A stretch of 64,000 nt of DNA, from the NCBI RefSeq assembly GCF_901709675.1, contig NC_051094.1:4615001-4679000 (forward strand). Reading direction: 5' to 3'. The notes below the pieces were generated by a model, which made no database searches, was not told where the DNA came from, and saw nothing but the letters and a program-made list of their open reading frames with translations. Of this stretch, positions 23,169 through 37,800 are shown piece after piece (the first letter of the stretch is position 1; every line of letters begins with the position of its first letter). Made by a program: the position numbers and the translations under genes. The stretch is from Syngnathus acus (Eukaryota > Chordata > Actinopteri > Syngnathiformes > Syngnathidae).

Positions 23169-26100
23169 CTGTCGAGGAGACACATGACTGGATGTCAAAT
23201 GAGAATCAAAAAAATGTATAGAAACGAGAATGATCAAGAACAAAAATAGATATTAGTCATTATAGAGTAACCTTTGGCATAGAAAATGAACGGATGTGTG
23301 AAGAAAAAGTACACGACATCACTGAGAACAAGCAAGTGTGTTAGTGCATTGAAAAGAAAACAGACTTGCAAGTGGATATTGGAGCAAAAGAAGTGACACA
23401 AAAACAAGGTTGGAAACATCTGTTAGTGTCAAACAGCGCTAAATCCAAATGTTCATGCAAGCGGAGGAGCAAGAGGATGAAGATGAAGCAGGAAATGGTT
23501 TGCATGCGCCGCCGCCTCCTGGTCGTCTACTCACTGTCAGAGGGCTGACCACCTAAAAACGGTTCCTGCTCCATCATGTCCATGGGAATTTTAATGCTGG
23601 GAACATTCTCATTGTAAGGATAGTCGGACTGTTGGAAAGGCCACACACACAAAGTCTTCAAGATCTGATCTTCAACCCCGAAACTGTGCCATTTTGAATT
23701 CAAATGGTTCATTTGTGGAATTTCCAATCACACAGAAAGACATTTATGCACGTACGTCATCGGCGTCGCTGTCTTCTCCGATTTGCTTCTTCTCGTCCTC
23801 CTTCTTCTTCTTGTCCTTCTCGGGGATGACGTCATCGAGGAAGCTGAGGTCATGCTGAGAGAACATGTAGTCCATGGCCTTCCTCACGGCCACCAGCGCC
23901 AAGATCTAAACAGGGGCGGAGAGCGTACTCACACTGAGGATAAAAAAATACTGAAAAGAATTGAACAGATTCAAGTCCTGTACTAAAACAAAAGTTCAGT
24001 CTCGGAAATGTACTTAAGTGCAAAAGTAGAAATATGAAATAACTGCTTTTTATAACTTGGCAAGCCCTAAAATTATTTGATCATATGCTGTTTTACTGTT
24101 CCAAGATTGCCTCAGGATTCTTCAAAGACCAACAGGTGCATGTTTCTGCTGAAACCCGTGTGCAGTCCTGTCAAAAAATTAGGAACACACTGTCTTTGTT
24201 ATTCCATAACAAAATACACATCTACATGACTTGGACTCTTTTGCTATTTTGGGCTTCCCTTCTTAAGTGCACGTTTCAGCAGGCACCTGTGAAAATGTGT
24301 GTGTGTGGGGGGGGAACACAGCCAGTTCTCTGGACTCTTTCACACTCTCCCATGAACACACCGTCTCATAAATATACACAGAGAGCAGCATGACTTGTAT
24401 TTTCATTGTTTTGAGACTTCCCAATCACAAGATTCCCACCATTCCATTTCAGTTGGTACGAGTCTCACCATGACGGGGAAAATGATGGCGGCCACGGTGG
24501 ACTTGAGGATCCAAAGCAGGGCCAAGCAGAGTGCCTGGATGAAGGTGAACAAGTGTACCTTCCTTAGCGGCACGTGCCGCAGGTAAATCAGGTCGGGCTG
24601 GTGTTTGGCCGGCATCAGCAGCAGCTTCAGACGGTCCATGAACTGCAGGCAGGAAATGTTATAACTGAGGCAGGATGATTCAAATGATGACATCATTATG
24701 GAATGAAAAGTCTACCTGAACTCCATTGAGAGAGGCCACTCCCATGTACAGGAAGACGCCGTACAGGACCGGCATGGGGATAAACTAATGGAGATATCAA
24801 TACCATGAAATGCTTGGAAAAATATATCGCTCCATGTTATTGTAGAGATGAATTAAAAATGGAATACATACCTTTAAAATGGGAGCCATGAAAACCGACA
24901 GTCCGGTAAGGATGAACACAGCGACGCCGGTGACCCTCTGCTCCCTGCAATCATATAGATTAAAGATCTATGAAATAATCCGTAATCATGAAATTGTCAT
25001 CGACTTGACCCATCTTCACGCGGCTGGTCTGCCATACTGTTGTTTTTTCGGTGAGGTTCGAAACGCACCTGACTCCCAAGAACTTGGGCTGTTCCCCGGG
25101 CGCCGACGTTTCCGTTTCCATCTTCAAGCTGTCGATGTGAGCGATGGAGATGACGGTGGCCGCCACGTACCACGGCAGGCCCATGAAGGAGCACACCACC
25201 ATCAGCACAGCCACCCAGAACAGATCCAGATGGTAGCCCGCACCTTTCTGGAATACGGAAAAATCAAATGAGCCTCGAAAATAAGAACGATGTCAACGCT
25301 ATAACATCATTAAAATGATTGCACATTATTTCTTTTCCTGTTAGCTTCATTTGAATGGAAAAAGCCAGAGCACTACTTGCATTGCCAGAGAACATTTGAA
25401 GTGTTCCCTCACTGGCGTGAAACATGTCTCACTGGCATGAGAGGAATGACAAACACATTTAGCAGGCTTGCGAAGTTTGACGGCGGAGAACGTGAGCAAT
25501 GCGTCACTCACTCACCTTGAGCTTGTGCTCCTTCCTGTTGACGATCACCGCCGTGATCTGCTGGTCCATGAAGATCAAGATGGTGACCAGCAGGGCGGGC
25601 ACGGATGAGGCCAGGTACACCCACCAGGGGTTGCCCCCGAACGGCGGCACGAACCAACCTCGGAGGGGACTCGTCGGCTAAAGGAGGAGGGAGATTTGAA
25701 GATCTCGGCCAAACACAAACAAAACCCACGACGTTCGTTCGTACTCACCTTAAATTCAGTTGGCACGATGAGTTTAGGAGTGTCCACGCCGACCATCGCG
25801 TCCACGCCGCAGAAGATGAGGATGGTCAGGATGATGGCAAAGTCGCTGATGAGTTTCCTGACCTGAGCGGCCAACGAAACGCACGGTGAAGACCCGAAAG
25901 CGCACCAACGAGACTTTGTGGCGGACTCACGGTGGTGGGGAAGAAGGGGCTGGTCTTGAACTTTTTCAGGGCCATGGAGCAGGTGTACGTGCCGAAGAAG
26001 AGGATGATGGACATCAGTGCGGTGTCGGGGACAAAGTCGCACGCTTTGCCCACCAGCTCGCCGTTGTACTTCAGGCAGTCGCTCCGACTCAGAGACGACC

Positions 26101-29100
26101 ACGAGGCGTTCACGGGCTGCACGCGGTTCAGACAGAACCTTTAGTTGTTCCGGTCCGTGTACCGTATTTACGTATCACCCAAGGTGTAGGTGTCGGACCA
26201 GAGGGGAAAAAACCTACCAGATCGGTGTTGTTCCAGAACCAGATGGATGTGCCTTCTAAAGGGTCGCCTACGAAGTCCGAGTTGTTTTCTGCAGCAGTAT
26301 AAAAAAAAACGCTTGATGATGTCCGCATAGAGACTACAATGGACAAGAAGGAGGGCTCGCTCCCTCACCGAGGACGGTGGGCGCCATGCAGAGGCAGTCG
26401 TACTGCGTGACATGTTCCGCCCGGAAGTCAGAGTTGATTGGGTAGTGGTGCGCCAGCTTGATCATCTTCTTGAAGGCGTCGTAGATGAAGATGAAGCTGA
26501 TAAGGGCCGAGAAGCCTTCCTCTGTGAAGCGCGTGAAGTACTTGACCAGGTAGCTGGCGTCCGTGGCCACCAGCAGCAGGCACAGGAACGCCGACCACAG
26601 GCCGATCCACAGGCGGAACTCCAGGTAGTTGAATTCGTTGTCCCTGGTTTTTCGCGGCGCAGGAATCAAATCGCATATGAGGTAAGTAAAAAGTTGTCGT
26701 GAGAATAAAGTTGTATTAGTATTATTATTATCATTGTGAAATTTGTGGAATGTTATGAGGAAAAAGAAGAAAAGATTTGAGAGTAGACTTAATGTGGAAC
26801 AAAAGTAGTATTGTTTTAAGAATAAAGTCGTATTATTGAAAGGGGAAAAGTGACACTGACTTGCTGAAATTGAAGAGGAGGCGTTCGAAGACGAGGACAG
26901 GTCCCGTGCTGCTGAGGATGGTGAGCGGCTGGCCGGCCAGAAGGCAGAAGACACCGCCCGCAATAGCCGTGCCCAGAAAGCTCTCCAGAACTCCCTGAAA
27001 TCAACACCGACAACACCCAAAATCAGTAATGGGAAGGAACCAAGTAGACATTTCTGCTACTATTTTTCTGTACATCCTCTATTTTGTTTCATTGAATTTT
27101 TTTTATTTCCAAAGTTGTGTGCCACTCTGACCTGCATGTTCTCCGTGGCGTCGCCGAGTAGTCCGCCAAAAGTGATGGCGTTGGTGACGGTGCCCAGGTA
27201 AATGAACAAGATGGCAGACAAGGCCTGGATGTGGACGGCGTCGGTGATGTCGCTGAGCAAGAAAGGTACTTTTCTTTTGATGTCCAGCAACAGGCCGCCG
27301 CAAAACCTGAAAGACATCAAATGTATGAATTATGACTTTTTTTTAAGGAACTGTTTGTGGTGATGTCTCACCTTCCCGTTTTCTCCAGCTCCTCGCCCAC
27401 GGCGTGCCCGCCGTCTCCGTGACCGCCGTCGTGAGGCGCGTCGCCGTTCATCTGAGCATCTGCACCCGCGTACATGTTTTTCCTGAAATACACGCTTTGA
27501 GTTAAAGTTGGTGGATAGCACTCAATGCTAATTGTGCTGGGGGGGGGGGGCATAATAATATGTAAATATATTATTACAGATAGTATGAAAATAAAGTCCG
27601 TTTAGTACGGTGAAAAGTTTCTGAAAACAAAGTCACATTATTCCGAGAAATCGTCCTCATTGTTTACGTAGAGGGCTGTGACTCTCAAGCCACGAGAATT
27701 CCGCCTAGCAACAAGTAGACATTTAAAAGGACCTTTTGTCTGAGGAGGGCAGCGTTTTGGGAGGTTCAATCCGGATGGCGGGATCCCACTCGCCGGGAGG
27801 CAGCACGATCACCTCATCCAAGAACTCGTCGATGCCGGCCAGCAGGTCCTGTCGGTCCTTGGCCTTGTATGCGATGTCGTGGAACACCTGCACGTGACAT
27901 AATGATGGCTACCTCAGCTGCTGTGTAAAAATTGGTGGTTAAATGCACCAAAACAAAAAAAACAAAACCTGCACATTATTGTCATTGATGTTTTTATATA
28001 ACCTTCAACCTATTCATTTATTTTACTATACATTTGTTGACCCAAATCAGTGGTTCTTAAACTGTTTCATCTAAATTGCAGTCATATTTGATTTTTTCAA
28101 ATGTTTTTTTCTTTCTTTCAGTAAATCCCACCTCGTCCGACATGAGGGTAGCGATGGCTCGTCCGATCTCGTGGTAGGACTTGGCTTTACCTTTGGGCCC
28201 GAGCAGTACAAATAAAAATCTGCAAATGTAGACGATACAAATGATTACATTTTGGATTTGCATTGAACTAGCAGTATTGTCTTTAAAAAAAGCAAAGATT
28301 TTTGATAAATCTCATTTCGAATCTAATGCTGTTCACATGGCCAATGGAACCATTTGTACGTTTTTGTTTTTTCCCTCGATCACCGGCGTACCTGGTGGGA
28401 ACGGGAACTTCCGTCAGGGCGCCGAGCATGACGGCCTGCTGCAAACGCACAAAAGCCACAAAGGGCGCGTCCAGGAAGTCCACCTCGCCCACCAGCACGT
28501 TAGAAGCCTCTGCGTCTCTGGGCAACTTCTTCATGAACTTGTTCCGCAGCTAGAAAACAAAAAAAAAAAGAATACAATGGAGATGGTGTTCTTCAAGGAC
28601 TACATCAAGTCCCCTTTTCATTCTAAGCAGCAAAGAACGAGAAAGACACTCGCTCTGTCACCATGGGGGGGGGGTTCATCCAGCCGAGGATGGTCAACCA
28701 CAGAAATAATCATTTCAATTAAATTTTCCCAATAGGTGAAAATATTCTATGTTTATTTTGAGGTTCTGCCAGTATCTAACTGCACCTGTAGCAACATGCA
28801 ATGGTGTGTTTATTATTTATTCATAGCAACTGTTTTACATTGCGATACACAGTAATACTGAGGGATGATATGGCATGGAGTTATCTTACAATAACGTTCT
28901 TGAGGTCATAAATACTTCACCATGGCCATGTGTCTTCTACGTAGTGTGAATAGCAATAAATGAAAGGAGTAGCCCGCAAACTAATAAACAGACGTACTGC
29001 TGTCAAAGCATGCTATCACGTGTACTATTACTTATTCATTCATTTTATTGTATTTGCCGTCAATGAACATTTATAACTTTATAATAAATAAGTGTAATGG

Positions 29101-31732
29101 TGAAAAGAGAGTACAATAAGTCCAAGGTCGAAGAACAGGTTGATTGTACCAGCGGACTACAGAACAGTAGAACAAAACTATATGACAATGTTATCAGTGT
29201 TGTTGTTATCATGCTAATTATGTACTTACTGTAAGTCTATCTTCAAAACCTGAATTTGTTTGACCTCTAAAGTGATTTTCACAACACAATACAGCTAATC
29301 AGATATATTCATGTATTCATATACTTTATATTCAGTCGATGAACCTCCACCAGGGCCAAACAACGCTTGGATGTACCTGCACTTTGTAGATATCACACCA
29401 CCTCAGTGTGTCTCATGATGTTAGCATACCAACTGTTAGCATGTTAGCAATTTATGCATTCTCATTAGTCATTTTAAATCATATCTGAGACCAGTGCATG
29501 GTCTGTGTGATCTGCGCTTGGCGTGACAGCGAGGATCCGGGTTAACCCGGGTGTTTGTAGTTTCGTAGACATGCTCATAAGGGCATATTTAAAAAAAAAA
29601 AAAAAAAAAAAAGGCATGTAGATTTGTAGTTTGCCATGTTGTGGACGTGAACACAGCTGACTGTTCTGAAAAGGGTGCTCGATCTGCACGTGCCTGCTCT
29701 CGCCCTGTCAAAAATATGAAATAACCATACATTCACACTCACCTGGTCTTTCTCCGGCTTGTCAGAGATGTCATTGAGGCTGCTGGAGGTCAGGTTCCGG
29801 TGGGTGGTGGTGGGACTATCTGTTCAAAAGACACGTGGACCGTCAGAAGTCCACCTGATATAACATCCACCAGGGAGAAGGAGGAGGAGGGACAGGGGAT
29901 CAAATATGAAAAACAAAACAGCCTTAAAAAAAAAAAAAACATCATGGAAAAACCAGTAAACCACCACCAAGACTTCATGCAGACCTGACAATTTACTCAT
30001 TAGGACAGTTGGTGTGTTCTAGAAATGTCTGGGAATTGATTGTCATTGGAATGCCGATAAAGCTAACATGAAAGGGATATTAACACATTTAAAATCTTTA
30101 GATCTTCACACTACATTGGCCTAGCAAGATTTGTAATTGGTAATACAGTACAAGCAATCATCTTTCAATTGCAGGCTAATTTAGCCGCTAGCTTAGTGTC
30201 GCTATTAGCCAAAACAAACATGAAATGAGATTGACAATGTTGTTACATCTGATTCACTCGCTGCTCTTCAGCGGAGCAGTAGGAGATTGACACCATGTTG
30301 ACTTTAAGCTTTTCCGCTGGCCTCCACATACTGTAATTGCACTCATCATCTGTGTCACCGCGGCATTGTGGGTAATCACGCCTTTGTCAGCGTGATGCAG
30401 CCTTGGGGGGGAATTCCTCACGGATCCTGATTGGTGACTGTTGAGCAGCTAGGATGAAGGGTTATTGACGCATTCTAACTAGTCAGCATGCTACGGGTGT
30501 TAAAATATATCATATTTTCTAATTTTATTTAAATTTAGTACACCAAATGAGAAGTTAATACAAAACATTTTGTCGACCTCCGCCAAGGCCAAATGATCCT
30601 AAAAGAGTCGGACACAAACCCTAAACTAAGTAGCTAACAAAAATTTGAGTCCTAGTATTGACAAATAAACAACCAAATATCAGCCATCAAGCAATATAAT
30701 TATCAACTAACATATAGCTAAACAATTAAGCAGATAGATCACTAACAAACAATTAGAAACAATGAACCAATTAACCAAAAGTACCTAACTAAAAAAACTA
30801 ATCAACACCTGACAACCAACCAACCGACCAACCAAATCTGTAACTAACTGACAACTAACAATCAGCCACCCGTACAAAATTACTAGCTAGCTATATAAAT
30901 GGATATGAAACTAACGAATACTGACAATAAATAAATCATTACATATCCACTGATTTAATTGGAAAAGTAACTACAAAATACTGACAACCAACTAAGCAAC
31001 CAACAAACCAATAGCCATGAGTTAACCAGATATCAAACAAAAAAGTTTACTCGCGACCGTAGAGCTAAAAGGCTGCAGTAAAAACAAACTACCAACAACA
31101 AAAATAACAAACTATCCACCAAACCAATTAACATACCACCAAATTAACCGATGTGCATCAACTAGCTAACTAACTTACTACCTAACGTTAATGAAAACAT
31201 AGCCTGACCCTTTGACACTTGGTGGAGGTAATCTGAGTCTCATTGAGTTTGGCTGAATTGTCGAGCCCACAGGATGCAATGGCCTGGTGATAAAACCGGA
31301 GCTCAAAATGGAGTGATCCGGCTTGTGCTTGTGGTGTCAGCGAGGTGGACTTACTGAGCCAATCCATGCTGATGCTCCTTTGACTCTGCAAGTCCTCCAT
31401 TGAGATGCCGCTCGACAGGCACGTCACGGAGGTCTCCAGAGGACTACGGGCTTCATTTTGTATGTGTGTTTGTTTTAGTAGCAGGTTAGTGATCCGGTCC
31501 AACAGAGGTGACAGACGTTTGGAAGAAAGAGACAGGGAAGGGAGTAGCCACACACCCAGAAAGTGAAAGGTGAGCCAACCCATACAAAAGTAGCTGATGA
31601 GTTGAACCCAAATCAAGTCAATAAGATGCAACAGCGGAACCTCCAACCTCTCAGCTCCAAAACAGTTTTTGTTGAATTAAAACTGAGGTTTTTCTGTTTT
31701 TAATGGTATGCATTTTACCAACTAACTGACTG

Positions 31733-31814
<82 letters not shown>

Positions 31815-31851
31815 CCACTCACTCACCAACCAATCAACCAACCAACCAACC

Positions 31852-31890
<39 letters not shown>

Positions 31891-34800
31891 AAAACAGTTG
31901 GTCTTGACAAACTAACAAATTAATTGACTAACCAACAAGTAACAATTACAAAAATTGTAACAATAATAAAAATAGCAATTTATTTATGATTTTAATCTAA
32001 ATACTAGAAATTGATTACTGTATTTCTTTAAATAAATATAATGTTTGTTTTTTTCTTCCCAATTATTTCTATTGTAATTTTTGTCCTGCTGGAGGTGGCT
32101 GAGAGGTTCCACTGCAAGTTATTATGATGACACCATACACATCCAGTGCAAGCCTTTGGAACGAAGCACTTTTAGTTTTGAAGGAGGTAATCAGCGAAAT
32201 GTCGTCATAACGGCGACTGGATAAGAAGCCAGAGCCCATCCTTGGAAATAGAGCCATAAATGATTATAATAAAACAGTGCTTACTTTCCAGAGACTTGAC
32301 AGCTGCTCATAGATTCAACGACACTTAGATTATTTAGATTGGCACAGGCGCAGGCACTGTCACTTTTCACCGTCCAACAAAATTCAGAAAGTGACGAGTT
32401 GTAATTATTTGGTGGAGGAAATAAAGATGATATTTGAGAGGAAAAGTCATAGCTGTATTCTATGTATACAAGAATAATATTGTAAAATATAGAAATCATA
32501 ATAATAATAATTTGAGAAATTTATTTCACATATTTATCAAAGGAGTTGAAGTTTGCAGTGTATCTGCCTGTAGGCATCATATTTAGCATCCTTCCTGAAA
32601 CTAGTAAATAAAGCAACCCAGAAAAATAGAAACAGCTGTCTGCATGATGCAGTGCAGTTGCGCCGTTCCACCGCAAAACATGAGCCCCAGAATAAACATT
32701 TTCCGAGGGTTGATTGAATAGAGAGTCGGAAATGTCGGTGAAAAAAGTGACAGCCCGTCCTGCCTACTAGAGGCAAACTACAACATTCCAAAGTTGACGA
32801 GTTAAAAATGAACACATTAAAAGCTACTCAGTATGTGCAGTGAGAAACAACTGCAGTGGTACCTTGACGTGCAAGTGAGACAGTGAACTTAAGTAACAAG
32901 TAAGCTAACTTAGTAAACTTTAAATTAACTTAGTGAATCAGCAACTTTGACTGTCAAACTAAACATATAACAAAGAGAATTACATGGTTTTTATCCCATT
33001 GTCCATGTAACCTTCACTAGCTTAATGCTAACGCACAATACAAAGACGTGCTAGCAAAATTAGCAGCGATGTCATAAAATATGAAATCATGACTGTTTCG
33101 ATTGGTATCACTATATCTTTAAAGCACAATACTGTCGAGTGCTGGTTTTGTTTTTAAATTAAAAACATTTTCAACAAAATGTTGTCAATGTTTTGGGGGC
33201 AGGCTGAAACATCATTTTCAGACATTTGGATAGGAAAAGTTCTGATTTGATTTAAGTCGTGAGTCACGGCACCACTGTATCACGATGAACTCAACTGTGG
33301 AAGGAGTTCATCTCTCAGGTTTGAAAATAAAGTATGAGACAAATGTTAAAAATTAGTTTTTTTAAAATGTGCAATTACTAGGACTGAGCAAAGCTTTAAG
33401 GTGCCTTGTTAGTCATTGCACACAATGTGTACTGTACTGAACAGAGCATGTATTGTTTACGTAAATATGGTGATCCTGAGTGGCTTTTAAACAACGTGAA
33501 GAGGACCCCGGTGGAGACTGCAGCAGACTGGCACGAGTGATTTTACCGTTCTCCTGGTTGGAAAAGAGCCTACTTGCGCTGGAGACCGTCTTGCCGATGT
33601 CGGCCAGCGAGCGCAGGTTGGACTTCTTGGTCTGGTGCCGATGCTTGCGGAGCAGCGTGTACATCACCTTGTCCTTCAGCTCAGCCTTCAGCTGGCCGCT
33701 CTCCACCTGGTTGTCCGTGATCAGTTCTGGAATAACACGGTCATTTGATCATTTAGAAAAAAATCATGGAGTACGGCAAGAATAAAGGTTGTCATTCTGC
33801 GAGAAAAGTTGTAATTTCCGAGAATGCATTTGTGGTTGTAATTTTTTTTTTTTTTTAGGTAGTATTTCGTATTATACAACAACAAAAGATCCTATTTTAA
33901 AAGGATTTAAGTTTTAATGTACAAAATAGGAAATAGGAGCAGAAAGCTTTAATATTATGATTTTTTTAAGTGTCATTTTTACACAAGGGTATAATCATTC
34001 CATTTGAAATAAATTAAGTTCCAATATTATTTTAATAATATAACATGTATATTTTGAAGGGCTCAAAACCAGAATGGGTTGAAACATTACCAGAATAAAG
34101 CTGCACTATTATAACAAAACAAAAAAAATGCTTCAACTTAACTTTCAAGATGAGTTACAGGCACAATTTAATGCTGATTGAAATGAGTTGTAATACCGTT
34201 TAATGTAGTCACAACAAACACAAACTGCGTGTAACAAGTTGTTAATTGCGATTATTGTGCAGTTATTTTGTGCGACAAGCATTTGTGACATGATGCATCA
34301 ATCAAAATATGTATGCTATTTTGAAACAACACCGCTGACAGACACGAGAGGAGCCTCAGTCACAGGCAAGTGCGGTTTATGGGCTCAAAGCAAGAGGCCC
34401 ACTGCAGTGCGCTCAATTACGTCACATTCATCACTGCTCGTGGTAACGCTTCCTCCTTTCTTGCTCTCTCGTGCAAGTTTGGGATCTGGCGTGAGAGGAC
34501 GTCATCTTCCCGTCAAAGTCGGGCGTAGGACTGGACCTTTGCTGGCCTCGAAAATAAAAAGCCTGTGCCAAGTCTTGACATTTATTTTGCCTGTTTTGTT
34601 TTGTCAGGTTATGTAAGGTTGCTACAATACACTGAATTGTTTTGTTTCGTTGTATTTAAAAAGACTTTCACGTGCGCATACGTTGCTTTATAGGCGTGGC
34701 TGACGTGGTGAGCGTCGAGCACTCACCAACCACCTGAGGTAAGGTGGACGCTTCCATGTCCAGCATGATGGTGCCTTTCTCGATGCAGGTGCGCAGCTCA

Positions 34801-37800
34801 AATAAGCTGTGCAGGGACAAGGTGGCCACGTGAGGTTTGCTCCAGCGCTCGCCGCCTTTCTCCACCTTTTCTTCAAACTTGATCCACCTGCACATGTAAC
34901 AATCTCAATTGTTCATCTCCTTTTTGGATGAGCGTACGCTTTTGTCCTATTACGCCCCCCCCCCAGTTTTCTCCAGGCCACACATAGCCGCGTTGTATTA
35001 GCTCCACATTGGCCTTGAGTTACAAGTTGCATGTGGAGCCCAGCCAGTCAGCAACTGCCAACAGTCCACACATCTTTTGTGGATCCTTTTTGTGGGGTGT
35101 ACTTGATCCCCCTGCAGAAATTTGTGCAGTAAGAAAAGTAACCAAAACAAAGTTTCGCAAAATTAGACAACTGTTGTTGAATTTCAGAGATTTTTACAAC
35201 TTCTTTGCACTTTTTGCACTACAACCAAATGAAAAAATTGTCATCAAAACTTCATCTATACATATTTTTTTCACATCGTACTGCTAGTGGGCTAACTGAA
35301 AATGTGCCAATTAAAGTTTAATGTTCTATTGTTCTGCACTTTTGGGGGGAAAATTATAGTTAGGAATCTTTATAAAAAAAAAAAAGATGTGGCGTTACTT
35401 GGCCTCCCAAGGTCATTCTCACCTGGGACCACCCAGAAACCGCCATCCCCGACGTTACCTGGCCGTCTCCTTCCACTCCATCTCCTGGCCGTCCACCGAC
35501 AGCAGTTCATCCAGCTCGGTGAAGAGCTGCGGAGGCGGCGGGCCGTCATCGTCCTCCCCGAGGATGAAACGGATCCTCTCGGCGGCCGGCGAGACTGCGG
35601 AGACGGGAAAGATACTCCGTGTCAAAGGGCGGCGGGGGGCCTCTGAATCGGCCTCGGGGGGAGGCGGCAGCGTAGGTATGATCACCATGGCCACCTCCTC
35701 GCCCTTCTCCTCGGCGGCGTCCTTTTTCTCATCCTGGTTGTTATTATTTTTGGACATTTTTTTTTCACCCCACCGGTTTACCCCGAGGTTTGATTCTTCA
35801 GGTGCGAGTCACAAGCAGAGCACTCATGAGAGACCCTGGAAGTGACAGAGCCTCTCAGCTGCTTTGTGAAACAGGTAGGAGGGGGGGAGTTTTTGTAGCT
35901 GTTGCGCGTCAGTGCCAGCGTACCCCCCTCGCCGTCGGCCATTGGCTTGGCCGCCTGCCCCCGGGAGCCCCTCAGTGACAATTAGGAAAGGCTTCCCAAA
36001 CTGGCCCATTCTTCAGGCCCAGCTTTGGCTTCCTTTCCTCCTCCCTGCTCGATCTCATTTGAATATTTAGCAAAGGGACGAGGTGAAAACTCAACGGGGT
36101 CGTATGGAAATAATGGTTTTTCATTAAGTCGATAGGCGTCAGTAAACACTCGCACGAAAGTCACAATAAAAGTCAAATGACAGCTACATCAAAGTGACTG
36201 AAACCTCCTTTGGAGCTCGTGAGTGTAATCCAAAATTGGCCGGGTGCTTGTCTTGACAGGGGGCTTGATGATTGGCTGGGAACTGAGAACAACTCGTCCA
36301 CCGTCTGGCCTAAAATCATCATTGCGCCACTAAACGTAAATTATGCAAGTATTCCAAAAGTTCATTTGTGAAGCTAAATTGACTAAATTTGCTGATACAA
36401 TGCAACTTTGCAGACATTTATTCAGCAGATCGGTGTACTGCACTTATTCTTTATTTTGCGCTCCCTAAGTCTCCTTAAAATCCATGTAAAGTGAAAATAA
36501 ATATGTTTGACACAGCAGTGGCAAAGGTGTTGTTGAAAATATTGCCAAATTTGAGTGATTTAAAAAAATCCAAAGTATATTGAAAAAGAGGCTTCAAAAA
36601 TGCTCATTTTCATTTCCTCTGCTCTGCTCTCAATCATCCGACGGCTGGAATATATCCCACTGGGGCTTTTCCGCATTGCTACAACGGGGCGCTCGAAAGC
36701 CCCTCTCCACATTATTTTTTTAATATGATATTATTATATATCTCCACATGTTTTTTTTATAGTGGCAAATTTAATGTAATGTTTGATTAGACTACTTTGG
36801 GTCTGATTCCAAATTCACAGGGAGCCCTCATAGACATCCATGAGAAAATGAGGCAGCAAAAAGGTTACTGTCCCACTCCAGCAGTTGCTAAGAGCGGGCT
36901 GGGATGGGGGGGCAAAGTAGGGGGTGAGGAGGGTGAGATCCAGGGCAGGGTGAAAGCAAAGAGGGGTGAGAGCGCAAGCACCGAGAGGCGGAGGGGATAG
37001 AAATGAAAATCCCAACGCTCAAACGCAATTTCAAAGGCGTGTGTGCGCTCTCGCCGAGAGCCACTGAGCGCATACAAAGAGCACTTTGTCCCGGGCAGCG
37101 AGGCATCATGGGATACGAGATGCGGGGAGAATGGCCCCGCCGATGCAGAGCTTCAGCCAAAAGGTCCCGCTCGCTCCTGACATGCATCCTACACAAACGA
37201 TTGGCCCAATTTCCGCCGACTGTTTGGCAAAACCAAGACTGGCCATCGGAAAAATTGACACTGTCCACTTCGAATAGCACTCCCACATTTGTTCCTGTCA
37301 AGCACGTGGGAAACGCTAATAGGCAGCAATGATTAATCGAGTTACTATTCGACTCCCAAAAAGGTCAAAGTAAAATATTTCTCAAAGCTTCCCAGAGTCA
37401 TAATACTCACATCAATAAGAGACTAGCCAAGAATACAAAAACAAAGTTTGTAAAATTTCAGGATGGGAAAGGCAACATTTCTCAGACGACAACAGTGATC
37501 TATAATATTTTGAGAAAAAGCGAAAATATCAACCTACAAAGCGATCTATCTATTTATCTGTAAGCACTGCATGTCCTTTCAATGAGACAGATAAACGATA
37601 TGAGGTGAAATATGTGACCCGTACGACCAGTACGCAACGCGGTCCGACGTTTGTTGACTGTTAACATTTCCTCGCGCTGTTGGCATAAAAACAAAAATCA
37701 GCGTCACAGCCACCATCTTGTTCTTCGAAAGATGAGTGAACATGCCCGTTCTCATATTACTACAAAATAAATCAATTATTTAATATAATAAAAATACACA

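Larger units (their letters stand above)
29820..33546 (-). other. slc4a4 intron with AACT/AACC repeat landscape
   Basis: Apart from the candidate cassette exon at 31355-31450, no exon is visible. Degenerate AACT, AACC and AACA tetranucleotides spread from about 30640 to 31180 and become a clean array at 31720-31890. The rest is AT-rich, with short unsupported open frames. Confidence 0.6.

Noticed and set aside
25886-26302. 138-residue plus-strand open frame across slc4a4 loop exons
   Set aside because: It is antisense to exons 26288-26218 and 26116-25931 and spans their introns; a shadow of the transporter.
34239-34616. 125-residue plus-strand open frame in an slc4a4 intron
   Set aside because: No codon bias, no recognisable domain and no paired splice or poly(A) signals.
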